Shown here: piece by piece, positions 53,770 through 61,505 of the stretch | Position numbering within the stretch: position 1 is the first letter of the stretch | Layout of the letters: every line of letters begins with the position of its first letter | Source of the DNA: Bacillus mycoides | Lineage (GTDB): Bacteria; Bacillota; Bacilli; Bacillales; Bacillaceae_G | Assembly (NCBI RefSeq): GCF_018742245.1 | Contig: NZ_CP036132.1 | Span: forward strand, 4,831,001-4,895,000 | DNA: 64,000 bases | Reading direction: 5' to 3' | Notes under the pieces: generated by a model | Told to the model about the DNA's origin: nothing | Seen by the model: only the letters and a program-made list of their open reading frames with translations | Databases searched by the model: none | Program-made: the position numbers and the translations under genes

Positions 53770-53900
53770 AAATTGTGGGCATCTAACCCATCCTCACGTC
53801 ATACTCCCGACGACAAGCGTCTAAGGTAGGTTCGAAATAAAAATTTCTACCCACAGCACGACCGAGTGCCTCCATTGATAACGGTCAGGAGGCATCACCT
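53770..53900 (-). ncRNA. EAR-like (epsC motif) processive antitermination RNA candidate
   Basis: The 240-bp gap between the phosphatase gene and galU holds a compact structured RNA on minus. GCCTCC (53893-53888) pairs with GGAGGC (53873-53868), and its loop GACCG (53886-53882) pairs with CGGTC (53864-53860) outside, an H-type pseudoknot. TGTGGG (53855-53850) pairs with CCCACA (53779-53774), enclosing a GGTAG/CTACC hairpin with an inner GAAAT/ATTTC stem and a GACG/CGTC hairpin. The EAR element is known between early regulatory genes and biosynthetic genes of Bacillales exopolysaccharide operons, has a pseudoknot, and makes polymerase pass later terminators. The position is the same here. Match to the published consensus was judged by layout, not alignment. 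Confidence 0.7.
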
Positions 53901-53908
53901 GTTCTTTA

Positions 53909-54676
53909 TTAAAAAATACCGAATAATTTTTTACGACGAATTAGTTCTGGGTCTTCTTTATAAATTGCTTTTCCGCTAATTAATAAGTATGGATTTTCTT
54001 TTAAGTCACTCATAACGTTCATTCCGAATTCCTTTTCAATTAATTCGTAGCTTTCTGCTAGATGAAATCCTCTTGAAGTTGTGTTATGCGCATCTGATGC
54101 GACCATATGCGTTAAATTATGTTCAACAAGTTGTAGTGAAAATTTTTTAATCTTGTTACCGAACTTTCCAAGTAAACTCCCTGCCGTTACCTGTGTTAAT
54201 GCACCTTTATTTACAAGGTTATATAATTTATCTGGCTGCTCGATTAACTCGGCATTACGTTCTGGGTGAACGATAATTGGAATCATTCCTTTTACACGTA
54301 ATTCATATAATAGTTGTTCGGCATAACGGGGTACATGATTAGATGGAAACTCAATTAATATATATTTATTTGTTTCATTTAAAGTAACAATTTTACCAGC
54401 TTCATAGTCTTCTAATAAATCACCATATAACCTGACCTCTTGTCCCGGTAAAATTTTCAGTGGAATTTCATTTTGTTGTAGTTCATCATTTAGTTGTTTT
54501 ACTTGATGAATAATTGGAGTACGTTCATTTATATATTTTCCATTTTGATGGTGTGGTGTTGCGACGATTGTATGTATTCCTTCTTGAACAGCCCTTTGTG
54601 CCATCGCTAAACTATCTGTTACTGTTTGTGCACCATCATCGATGCCATGTAAAATGTGACAATGTAAATCAATCAT
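53909..54676 (-). CDS. ywqE: Capsular polysaccharide protein-tyrosine phosphatase (YwqE/CpsB type)
   Basis: This 255-residue metal-dependent phosphatase of the PHP fold removes phosphate from BY-kinases. Metal-binding motifs are MIDLHCHILHGIDDGAQ at the N terminus, VATPHHQNGKY, IIVHPERN and ASDAHNT. GGGAGG touches the ATG at 54685 but lies 9 nt before ATG at 54676, giving the usual MIDLHCH start. It acts with the kinase encoded upstream to cycle phosphorylation and so control chain export. Confidence 0.91.
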   Translation of the reverse strand: MIDLHCHILHGIDDGAQTVTDSLAMAQRAVQEGIHTIVATPHHQNGKYINERTPIIHQVKQLNDELQQNEIPLKILPGQEVRLYGDLLEDYEAGKIVTLNETNKYILIEFPSNHVPRYAEQLLYELRVKGMIPIIVHPERNAELIEQPDKLYNLVNKGALTQVTAGSLLGKFGNKIKKFSLQLVEHNLTHMVASDAHNTTSRGFHLAESYELIEKEFGMNVMSDLKENPYLLISGKAIYKEDPELIRRKKLFGIF

Positions 54677-54705
54677 TTGTTTCATCCTCCCTCTCTCTTA
54701 GTAAT

Positions 54706-54753
54706 CTTTTTTCCCTTGAATAGGAAATTCATTTCCTATTCAAGGGAAAAAAG
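54706..54753. repeat. Perfect 48-bp palindrome (23-bp arms, 2-nt centre)
   Basis: Arms 54706-54728 and 54731-54753 are exact reverse complements around TC. On minus it lies immediately after the terminator hairpin 54754-54776 and its 5' edge is the T run of that terminator, so the two folds compete. Confidence 0.75.
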
Positions 54754-54776
54754 GAGATATGTCCTTGCCATATCTC
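54747..54776 (-). terminator. Terminator between BY-kinase and phosphatase genes
   Basis: On minus GAGATATG (54776-54769) and CATATCTC (54761-54754) form a stem followed by CTTTTTT. Its T run is shared with the adjoining palindrome. Confidence 0.7.
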
Positions 54777-54786
54777 ACTCTTTTAG

Positions 54787-55488
54787 TTAGTTTGCACCGT
54801 AGTAATAATATAAGCTTTGTTCGCTTTCACGGTCGTTCAGAACAACTCCTAATAGTTTACCTTTTGCAGACTCTAATAATCCTTTTGCTTTTACTGCTGA
54901 TTCTTTCTCTGTCACTTCACTGCGAACGACAAGAATAGAAGCATCACATTGATTTGCCATAATTTGCGCATCTGTTACAGCTAAAATAGGTGGCATATCA
55001 AAAATAACTAAATCATACATACTATATGCTTGCGCAAGAAGTTCTTGCATTGATTTTGAACCTAATAATTCCGCGGGATTGGGCGGAATTGGGCCACAAG
55101 CTAGAAAGCTCAAATTCTCAACTGCTGTCGTTTGTACACATTTCTCTAAACGTTCACTATGCGTTAATACGTTCGTTAATCCGAAAATATTATCTACTTG
55201 GAACATTTGATGCATCGCTGGTTTACGCATATCTGCATCAATTAATAATACTTTTTTCCCTTGTTGAGCAAAAACAACTGCCATATTCGCTGTCGTTGTT
55301 GTTTTTCCTTCACTTGGGTTCGCAGACGTTACCATTAATGAATGTAAATTCGTATCTACAGCTGCAAATTCGATGTTCGTTCGAATATTACGATATTGTT
55401 CTGAAATGGGTGATTTCGGTTGTTGATGAGCAATTAATTGACGACGTTGACGGTGATTTTTTTTCTTTTTAAATAAATTAAGAGCCAA
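54787..55488 (-). CDS. BY-kinase, tyrosine-protein kinase (YwqD/CpsD type)
   Basis: This 233-residue bacterial tyrosine kinase has Walker A in SANPSEGKTTTTANMA, Walker A' in LLIDADMRKP and Walker B in LVIFDMPP. Tyr cluster SLYYYYGAN ends the protein and is the autophosphorylation site. TTG start follows AGGGGAC and overlaps the transmembrane adaptor gene by 11 bp. It pairs with the chain-length regulator (activator part) to control polymer export. Confidence 0.92.
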   Translation of the reverse strand: MALNLFKKKKNHRQRRQLIAHQQPKSPISEQYRNIRTNIEFAAVDTNLHSLMVTSANPSEGKTTTTANMAVVFAQQGKKVLLIDADMRKPAMHQMFQVDNIFGLTNVLTHSERLEKCVQTTAVENLSFLACGPIPPNPAELLGSKSMQELLAQAYSMYDLVIFDMPPILAVTDAQIMANQCDASILVVRSEVTEKESAVKAKGLLESAKGKLLGVVLNDRESEQSLYYYYGAN

Positions 55489-56221
55489 TTGTTTGTCCCC
55501 TCACTTTTCTTGATGATGGAGCGTGTGATTTCACGTTTGTTGTTTCTTCATCCATACGAGCAACGATACCTAACACTGGTAAGCCAAGTAAGTTTTCTAC
55601 ATCTTCTTCTTTTTTCACTGTGTTATCTAAGTATTCTAGTAAGAATGCAAGACCAACTGAAGCCATTAAACCAACAACGAAAGCAATTACTACATTTAAC
55701 ATCGGACGTGGTTTAATCGGCGATTGATTTTCTGCAACTTCTGCTTTAGATAGTACTGTTACGTTATCAACATTCATAATTTTTGCAACTTCACCTTTAA
55801 ATACATCTGCGGTTGCATTTGCAATATCACGAGCTAGTTTCGGATTTTTGTCCTCAGCCGTAACAGAAATAACCTGTGATTCTTTCTCATTTGTAACATC
55901 AATTTTTTCTGTTAACTCTTGTACCGTTGAGCTTAATTTCAAATTTTCCTTTACTTGATCTAAAATCACTGGACTCTTAATAATGACTTTATATGTATTC
56001 GTTAATTGAATATTCGTTTGAACTTCACCAGCTTGGATCATTGTTCCATCTTGTTTCTTCTGGTTAACAAGAATTTGCGTCGAAGATTGATAGATTGGTG
56101 TCATAAAGAAGAAGCTAATGATAGCACTTACTATAGCTGCACCAAAGGCGATTACGAGGATCATTGCTAAACGTTTTTTTAAGATATGAAATAACTCTTT
56201 TAAACTGATTGTTTCTTCCAT
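55478..56221 (-). CDS. Chain-length regulator / BY-kinase activator (Wzz, YwqC type)
   Basis: This 247-residue Wzz protein has two membrane helices (about 24-44 and 173-195) around an extracytoplasmic helical domain. SLKELFHILKKRLAMILVI opens it, and the conserved Pro-rich PIKPRPMLNVVIAF precedes the second helix. The cytoplasmic tail activates the kinase. GGAGGAACTT precedes ATG at 56221 (MEETISLK), preferred over TTG at 56233. Confidence 0.9.
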   Translation of the reverse strand: MEETISLKELFHILKKRLAMILVIAFGAAIVSAIISFFFMTPIYQSSTQILVNQKKQDGTMIQAGEVQTNIQLTNTYKVIIKSPVILDQVKENLKLSSTVQELTEKIDVTNEKESQVISVTAEDKNPKLARDIANATADVFKGEVAKIMNVDNVTVLSKAEVAENQSPIKPRPMLNVVIAFVVGLMASVGLAFLLEYLDNTVKKEEDVENLLGLPVLGIVARMDEETTNVKSHAPSSRKVRGQTIGS

Positions 56222-56332
56222 AAGTTCCTCCAACTTTCTAAAATTTGCACATAAGAAAAATTATAACATATAATATTACATTTTTTTATTTTAGTAATAT
56301 CTACGTACGATTGCTATTTAAAAACATATATA

Positions 56333-56361
56333 ATCTTACAAAATAATCTTAAAAATGACAA
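56333..56361 (-). promoter_or_regulatory. Candidate SigA promoter of the wzz-kinase operon
   Basis: On minus TTGTCA (56361-56356) and TAAGAT (56338-56333) lie 17 bp apart, about 110 bp before the wzz start and after the terminator of the orphan kinase gene. Confidence 0.5.
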
Positions 56362-56434
56362 CACATTCCATCAAATTTCCATTACATCTTTTTTTATATA
56401 AAGCAATAAAAAGATATAAAGCTATGAAACAATG

Positions 56435-56468
56435 CAAAAAAGCCAATAAAAATACTTACTGGCTTTAA
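56435..56468 (-). terminator. Terminator after the orphan BY-kinase gene
   Basis: AAAGCCA.TAA pairs with TTA.TGGCTTT with one mismatch, followed by TTTT on minus. Confidence 0.72.
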
Positions 56469-56493
56469 AAATTATTATATCATACATTAGTTT

Positions 56494-57171
56494 CTAATAA
56501 TATCCATATTGTTCCTTTTCTTCTCGCTTGTCATTTAGTACGACACCAAGTAGTTTACCAGATGCCTTGTCTAATATTTGTTTTGCTTTCAATATTTTAT
56601 CTTTTTCTGTTTTTTCACTACGCACGACAAGTATGATTCCATCACATTTGTTCGCAAGTATTTGTGCATCGGTAACAGCAAGGACTGGCGGTGTGTCGAT
56701 TAAAACAATATCAAACATGTTATATGCCTCTAGTAATACCTCGTCCATTACCCGATTTCCTAACAGTTCTGCTGGGTTTGGTGGTATTGGACCTGACCCC
56801 ATTAAGTATACATTCTCTATATCTGTTTTTTGAATACATTGCATTAATTTTGCTTGTCCTAATAATACGTTCGTTAATCCATTTGAATGATGAATTGCAA
56901 ATAAGTTTTGTATCGCCGGCTTACGTAAGTCAGCTCCGATTACTAAAACTTTCTTTCCTTGTTGACCGAAAACAACTGCTAAGTTTGCAATTGTCGTCGT
57001 CTTTCCGTCACCTGGATCTGCTGAAGTGACAATAAGAGAACGAATATGATTATCTACAGATGTAAATTCAATATTCGTACGAATGTTGCGGTATTGCTCT
57101 GCAATACGCGATTTAGGCTCTTTATGTGTAATTAATTGTTTTAATGGCTTTCTTTTCTTTCTCCCGAACAT
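56494..57171 (-). CDS. Second BY-kinase, tyrosine-protein kinase
   Basis: This 225-residue kinase is similar to the one at 54787-55488: Walker A SADPGDGKTTTIANLA, Walker A' VLVIGADLRKP (Gly in place of the usual Asp-containing IDAD), Walker B IVLIDTPP. Its C-terminal Tyr cluster is shorter (EQYGYY). It has its own terminator and no wzz next to it on its upstream side, so it may use the same activator in trans. GGAGACTAGGAC precedes the ATG. Confidence 0.9.
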   Translation of the reverse strand: MFGRKKRKPLKQLITHKEPKSRIAEQYRNIRTNIEFTSVDNHIRSLIVTSADPGDGKTTTIANLAVVFGQQGKKVLVIGADLRKPAIQNLFAIHHSNGLTNVLLGQAKLMQCIQKTDIENVYLMGSGPIPPNPAELLGNRVMDEVLLEAYNMFDIVLIDTPPVLAVTDAQILANKCDGIILVVRSEKTEKDKILKAKQILDKASGKLLGVVLNDKREEKEQYGYY

Positions 57172-57536
57172 GTCCTAGTCTCCTTTTTTAAACGCGACCC
57201 CTTCTCCCTATTTCTATACGCTCGATATACACGCCTATTTCATTCATGATCGATATATTACACTTATTCCCCACTTATTTACACTGTTAAATCCATCCAT
57301 TCTCTCCCATATCTAACCATAATCCATGCCATTCTATTTTGTCCTATATAAAGGCCTTAACAATATGACAATAGCCTCATTTCTTTTATACCTTTATCAT
57401 TTATCTCAAAAGCGAGATAAATGATAAAGTAATTATATGGTAATCCAAATTAGTTTGCATATTTCTTTTTATATCGATATATATAGTAAACAAAAAAATC
57501 TTCCTGTATTTTTACAAGAAGATTTTTTTATTCTAT
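57172..57536. other. 365-bp region with a 16-bp palindrome upstream of the locus
   Basis: No gene is seen. The arms 57392-57407 (CTTTATCATTTATCTC) and 57414-57429 are perfectly complementary with a 6-nt loop. No T run follows, so it reads better as an operator or mRNA hairpin than as a terminator. It lies about 220 bp upstream of the first kinase gene. A terminator for fabZ lies at the right edge. Confidence 0.6.
57489..57530 (-). terminator. Terminator after fabZ
   Basis: AAAAAATCTTC.TGT and ACA.GAAGATTTTTT form the stem with a T run on minus. Confidence 0.85.
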
Positions 57537-57971
57537 CTATTCTTTTTTATCACCAATTGCAAATGTAATTTCAGCTTCACACGCAACTTCACCATCCACT
57601 GTTGCGATTGCTTTTCCTTTTCCAATCGGACCACGCACGCGTGTCATTTCTACTTCTAGGCGAAGTTGATCACCTGGGCGTACTTGCTTTTTGAAACGGC
57701 AATTGTCGATACCTGCGAAGAAAGCAAGTCTTCCGCGGTTTTCTTCTTTCTTTAATACAGCAACTGCCCCAACTTGCGCTAATGCTTCTACAATAAGTAC
57801 ACCAGGCATAACTGCATAGTCTGGGAAGTGCCCATTAAAGAACTCCTCGTTTGCAGATACATTTTTAATTCCAACCGCTCTTTTCCCCTCATCCACTTCT
57901 AATATTTTATCAACAAGTAAAAACGGATAGCGGTGAGGAATGATTTCTTTAATTTGTTCTATATTTAGCAT
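57537..57971 (-). CDS. fabZ: 3-hydroxyacyl-ACP dehydratase FabZ
   Basis: This 144-residue hot-dog enzyme dehydrates 3-hydroxyacyl-ACP in fatty acid elongation. The catalytic His and Glu are in [20 protein letters not shown]; it starts [31 protein letters not shown] precedes the ATG. It is monocistronic here. Confidence 0.95.
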   Translation of the reverse strand: MLNIEQIKEIIPHRYPFLLVDKILEVDEGKRAVGIKNVSANEEFFNGHFPDYAVMPGVLIVEALAQVGAVAVLKKEENRGRLAFFAGIDNCRFKKQVRPGDQLRLEVEMTRVRGPIGKGKAIATVDGEVACEAEITFAIGDKKE

Positions 57972-58397
57972 GTAACAATCGCCCCTTTTACAATATTGGT
58001 CTTACCACTTGGACATATTGTTATTATCCCATTTTGTTTATTATTTGTCATTATAAAGTGAAACTTTACTTCCTATTTATAAAAAAATGCACACACTCTA
58101 TTCCATTAAAATAGTTGCACTTCTCAGCAACTGACACGGAGGTAGAAAAGAGTGTATGCCCAAATTAGGGAAAGGCAATATGTATTCGAACATTTTTTGC
58201 CTTAATGTCGTATTCGACTCATTATATTATATACGTTTTCAAATAAGGAAATATTAAATTCAACCATATATATGAATATTTTACCTGTTTTCTCTATTTT
58301 TCTTTATTTTTCTTCTATTTTCTCAATAAATTAAAAAAATATAAAGATATAAAAAAATAAAAAAGGACTAAGATTTGATACCTTAGTCCTTCTCACT
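57972..58397. other. 426-bp gap between fabZ and mbl with a long hairpin
   Basis: GCACACACTCT (58089-58099) pairs with AGAGTGTATGC (58149-58159) with one mismatch, which is G-U on minus. An inner GTTGC/GCAAC hairpin lies between. On minus the hairpin is followed by CATTTTTTT, so it could end a minus-strand transcript. On plus, GGAGG inside it precedes short frames of 17 or 33 codons. No gene is convincing; an IS-end remnant is possible. Confidence 0.5.
58360..58392 (-). terminator. Terminator after mbl
   Basis: AAGGACTAAGG and CTTAGTCCTT (minus) close an 8-nt loop, followed by TTTTTT. Confidence 0.85.
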
Positions 58398-59399
58398 TTA
58401 TTTCAAAGCACGACGTGGTAATTTATCGATATTCTCTAACATAATACCTGTACCAACAGCAACACATTGCATTGGGTTTTCAGCGATTAATACTGGTACC
58501 TTTAATTCTTCTGCTAGAAGCATGTCGATACCGTGTAATAAAGCTCCACCGCCTGTTAGAATAACACCGCGATCGATAATGTCCGCAGATAGTTCTGGTG
58601 GTGTACGCTCTAGTACGCCTTTTGCAGCTTGTACAATAATAGCTGCGTCTTCTTTTAGTGCTTCTGTAATTTCTTCAGAGCATACTGTAATTGTACGTGG
58701 TAAACCTGTTACCATGTCACGTCCGCGAATTTCAAGCTCTTCACTGCGTGCACCTGGGAATACTGTACCAATTTTAATTTTAATATTTTCTGAAGTACGT
58801 TCTCCAATTAATAGCTTATACTTACGTTTAACGTAGTTTAAGATTTCCATATCAAACTTATCGCCAGCCATTTTGATAGAGGAAGAGGTAACAATATCAC
58901 CCATAGAAAGTACGGCAATATCTGTTGTACCTCCACCAATATCAACAACCATGTTTCCGCTTGGCTGGAAAATTTCCATACCAGCACCAACTGCGGCTAC
59001 TTTTGGTTCTTCTTCTAAAAATACTGTTTTACCACCTGAACGTTCAGCAGCCTCACGAATTGCTTTTTGCTCTACAGATGTGATATTTGTTGGACAGCAA
59101 ATTAAAATGCGAGGTTTTGAAAAGAAGCTCTTCACGTCCAATTTGTTAATGAAATACTTTAACATTGCTTCTGTAATTTCGAAATCTGCTATTACACCAT
59201 CTTTAAGTGGGCGAATTGCCACAATATTACCAGGTGTACGTCCCACCATACTTCTTGCTTCTTCACCTACTGCTAATACTTTTCCACTATTACGATCAAT
59301 TGCCACAACAGATGGCTCATTTAACACAATACCCTTACCTTTAACATGAATTAATACGTTAGCCGTACCTAGGTCAATTCCGATATCTCGCGCAAACAT
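58398..59399 (-). CDS. mbl: MreB-like rod-shape protein Mbl
   Basis: This 333-residue bacterial actin organises lateral wall synthesis. MFARDIGIDLGTANVLIHVK, VVDIGGGTTDIAVLSMG and GGGALLHGIDMLL are the phosphate and adenosine motifs, and the sequence is near identical in style to B. subtilis Mbl. ATG at 59399 is preferred by homology (MFARDIG) and lies 11 nt after GGAGG; ATG at 59408 is too close to it. It follows spoIIID as in B. subtilis. Confidence 0.96.
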   Translation of the reverse strand: MFARDIGIDLGTANVLIHVKGKGIVLNEPSVVAIDRNSGKVLAVGEEARSMVGRTPGNIVAIRPLKDGVIADFEITEAMLKYFINKLDVKSFFSKPRILICCPTNITSVEQKAIREAAERSGGKTVFLEEEPKVAAVGAGMEIFQPSGNMVVDIGGGTTDIAVLSMGDIVTSSSIKMAGDKFDMEILNYVKRKYKLLIGERTSENIKIKIGTVFPGARSEELEIRGRDMVTGLPRTITVCSEEITEALKEDAAIIVQAAKGVLERTPPELSADIIDRGVILTGGGALLHGIDMLLAEELKVPVLIAENPMQCVAVGTGIMLENIDKLPRRALK

Positions 59400-59560
59400 T
59401 CCCGTCATTTCCTCCTCGATATTCAAAATCAGGTTATACCCGAATTCTTTTACACCTAATTTCTGATTTTATCATAAATTTAACAGAAACGTAATATTCG
59501 CAAAAAGAATTCTTCTGAAAAATATTACCGAATTCGCAAGGAATGTTTGCTATTTTAGAT

Positions 59561-59833
59561 TTATTGGCGGACAGGGTTTTCTGTATCTTCTTTACGGTAC
59601 TTCTGCTTTGTTGCTTCTCCTCCTCTTAAATGACGAATAGACTTATGATAATCAAGAATTTCTTTCACTTCATTTGCGAGCTCTGGATTAATTTCTGGCA
59701 AACGTTCTGTTAAATCTTTATGGACTGTACTCTTTGATACCCCAAACTCCTTTGCAATTACACGCACTGTCTTTCTTGTCTCCACGATATACTTGCCAAT
59801 CTTGATAGTTCTCTCTTTGATGTAATCGTGCAC
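59561..59833 (-). CDS. spoIIID: Stage III sporulation transcription regulator SpoIIID
   Basis: This 90-residue mother-cell regulator has a helix-turn-helix at about residues 23-42 (TVRVIAKEFGVSKSTVHKDL) and a basic C-terminal helix (YHKSIRHLRGGEATKQKY). It tunes SigE and SigK genes. The longest frame is 132 codons, but GTG at 59833 follows GGGAGGCGAGTG at normal distance and gives the known start MHDYIKERT. Confidence 0.96.
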   Translation of the reverse strand: MHDYIKERTIKIGKYIVETRKTVRVIAKEFGVSKSTVHKDLTERLPEINPELANEVKEILDYHKSIRHLRGGEATKQKYRKEDTENPVRQ

Positions 59834-60112
59834 ACCACTCGCCTCCCTAAATTGGATGTGAGAAGTGTGAAATGAGACTCGCTGCATACGACTATGAAGT
59901 AAATGTGAGTGCTGTTTGTAAGCGTTAAACATTCTTGGATTTATAATGAAATGATTCACGATTTCTCACCTCAAACACTCTCTTTGCATTGGTTTATACC
60001 ATTGTATTGCCCGCACTACTGATATATGCTACATGTTCACTATTTTTGCGGACTAAGTTAAGAAAAATTACGTTTTTTTGTGAGAAATACGTTAACAATG
60101 ACAATTATGGCG

Positions 60113-60149
60113 AAAAAAAAGTGACACCTCTTTATAAAAGGTGTCACTC
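60113..60149 (-). terminator. Terminator after the 44-residue membrane protein gene
   Basis: AGTGACACCT and AGGTGTCACT form the stem, with T8 on minus. The stop codon of the small gene lies in the stem. Confidence 0.85.
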
Positions 60150-60278
60150 TTCTCTTTCATACTCTTCTTCTAACAACTGATGGTGGGGAACTTCTTTCTT
60201 ACCGGCAATATAATAGTATAAAGCGAATAAAACAAACAATAAAATAATAGCAATCGACAGAACAGATAAAAATGACAT
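60144..60278 (-). CDS. Small membrane protein, 44 residues
   Basis: This frame encodes one hydrophobic helix (SVLSIAIILLFVLFALYYY) followed by a short charged tail (KKEVPHHQLLEEEYEREE). AAAAGGGAGGGGATACT precedes the ATG at a good distance, and a strong terminator overlaps the stop. It lies between spoIIQ and spoIIID, pointing the same way. It is below common length cut-offs but well supported as a gene. The function is unknown; a sporulation or envelope role is only suggested by position. Confidence 0.75.
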   Translation of the reverse strand: MSFLSVLSIAIILLFVLFALYYYIAGKKEVPHHQLLEEEYEREE

Positions 60279-60376
60279 AGTATCCCCTCCCTTTTATAAT
60301 ATATATTCGGGAATCTCGTCATTTTTCCTTGTTATTGCAACTTTTTTCTCGAAATTGATTATTTTTATATAAAAAT

Positions 60377-60413
60377 AAAAAAATCAGCTCTCCTAATGAG
60401 AACTGATTTTTTT
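60377..60413 (-). terminator. Terminator after spoIIQ
   Basis: AAATCAG.TCTC and GAGA.CTGATTT form a stem with a T run on minus. Confidence 0.8.
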
Positions 60414-60419
60414 ACTTTA

Positions 60420-61343
60420 TTATTCTTGTGAAGAAGAACCGTTAGATGATTCTGTAGAACCATTCGTTGATTTTTCTTCTTTTTGAGATTTCTCATCTTG
60501 TTTGCCGTTCGTCTCTTTATCACTAGTCGAGCCGCTTGTTGATTTCTCTTCTTTTTTAGACTTATCTTCTGTTTTACTTTCTGGTTTCGTGCTTGTTGAC
60601 TTTTCTTCTTTTTGAGATTTGTCATCAGCCTTTTTACCTGAAGCATTTGTCGCCTTTGCAGCACCTGCATCAGCTTTAATTTCTGCTACTGATTTATTTA
60701 AGTAACGCTCAGGGTTCACAGCCACATTGTCTTTACGTACTTCAAAGTGAACGTAAGAACCTGCATCTTTATTCATTGCATTTAGACCTGATTTCCCTAA
60801 CACTTCACCTTGCGCAACTCTTGCACCTTTTTCTACTTTCACACTGCCTAAGCTTTGATAAGATGCTGCTACACCATTTCCACTATCTACTGTTACAACA
60901 TAACCAAGAAGTGAATCTTTTTCAGCTTTCGTTACTGTACCACTTAAAGCAGCTGTAACATCGAATTCTTTTCCGTTTTTCGCAGCAATGTCGATTCCTT
61001 TATTCGGGGAATATGTGTTGTTATAAAAGACAAGTGCTTTTTCTTGTTCCGCCTCTGATGCTGCATCTTCATAGAATTTCTTCTGTACTACTACTTCTGC
61101 ATTTACTGCAGCTGGCATTTTCACTACTTCTGAAGATTTTGTTACCGGTACTGCTGGATCTTCCGATTGTGTATACGGTGTTGCTTGATCTTGGTTCGGA
61201 GCTTTCTTTGGATTAGCTCCTTGGAACCATAGCGCAACCATTAAGATTACCGCCGCACAAGCAATGTATAGTGCCGGAAACACCCATCTTTTTTGAAATA
61301 AATGTACTACCTTTTGTGACTTTTTACTATTTCTTCCTCGCAT
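60420..61343 (-). CDS. spoIIQ: Stage II sporulation protein Q (LytM/M23 fold)
   Basis: This 307-residue forespore protein crosses the membrane once (about 20-42) and has an M23-like domain (about 105-215) that binds SpoIIIAH to form the channel between mother cell and forespore. The metal site is incomplete (PNKGIDIAAK has Asn where metallopeptidases have His, and VHFEVRKD keeps one His), as in B. subtilis SpoIIQ. The C-terminal tail (about 225-307) has three copies of KSxKEEKST in Ser/Lys/Glu-rich sequence and exceeds the B. subtilis length. GAGGTGATGATGGA precedes the ATG. Confidence 0.93.
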   Translation of the reverse strand: MRGRNSKKSQKVVHLFQKRWVFPALYIACAAVILMVALWFQGANPKKAPNQDQATPYTQSEDPAVPVTKSSEVVKMPAAVNAEVVVQKKFYEDAASEAEQEKALVFYNNTYSPNKGIDIAAKNGKEFDVTAALSGTVTKAEKDSLLGYVVTVDSGNGVAASYQSLGSVKVEKGARVAQGEVLGKSGLNAMNKDAGSYVHFEVRKDNVAVNPERYLNKSVAEIKADAGAAKATNASGKKADDKSQKEEKSTSTKPESKTEDKSKKEEKSTSGSTSDKETNGKQDEKSQKEEKSTNGSTESSNGSSSQE

Positions 61344-61363
61344 TCCATCATCACCTCAGCAAT

Positions 61364-61393
61364 CATTTTGAACAATATTCACTCATCCTATAC
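61364..61393 (-). promoter_or_regulatory. SigF promoter of spoIIQ
   Basis: On minus GTATA (61393-61389), 15 bp, then GTTCAAAATG (61373-61364) fits the SigF consensus GYATA-N15-GGNNANAHTR with one mismatch. It lies just before spoIIQ, a known SigF gene. Confidence 0.75.
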
Positions 61394-61476
61394 AACCTAT
61401 AACTAATTACTTTTCGACAAAATATGTAAAAATATGTATAATATTCGCGGAATTTCCGAGGAAATGATGAAAAAAG

Positions 61477-61505
61477 AAAAAACTGAGCGTTTTGGCTCAG
61501 TTTTT
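61477..61505 (-). terminator. Terminator after the ABC permease gene
   Basis: AAAAACTGAGC and GCTCAGTTTTT close a short loop; the T side overlaps the stop codon of the permease gene on the other strand sense, and the minus strand ends in TTTTTTC. Confidence 0.8.
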
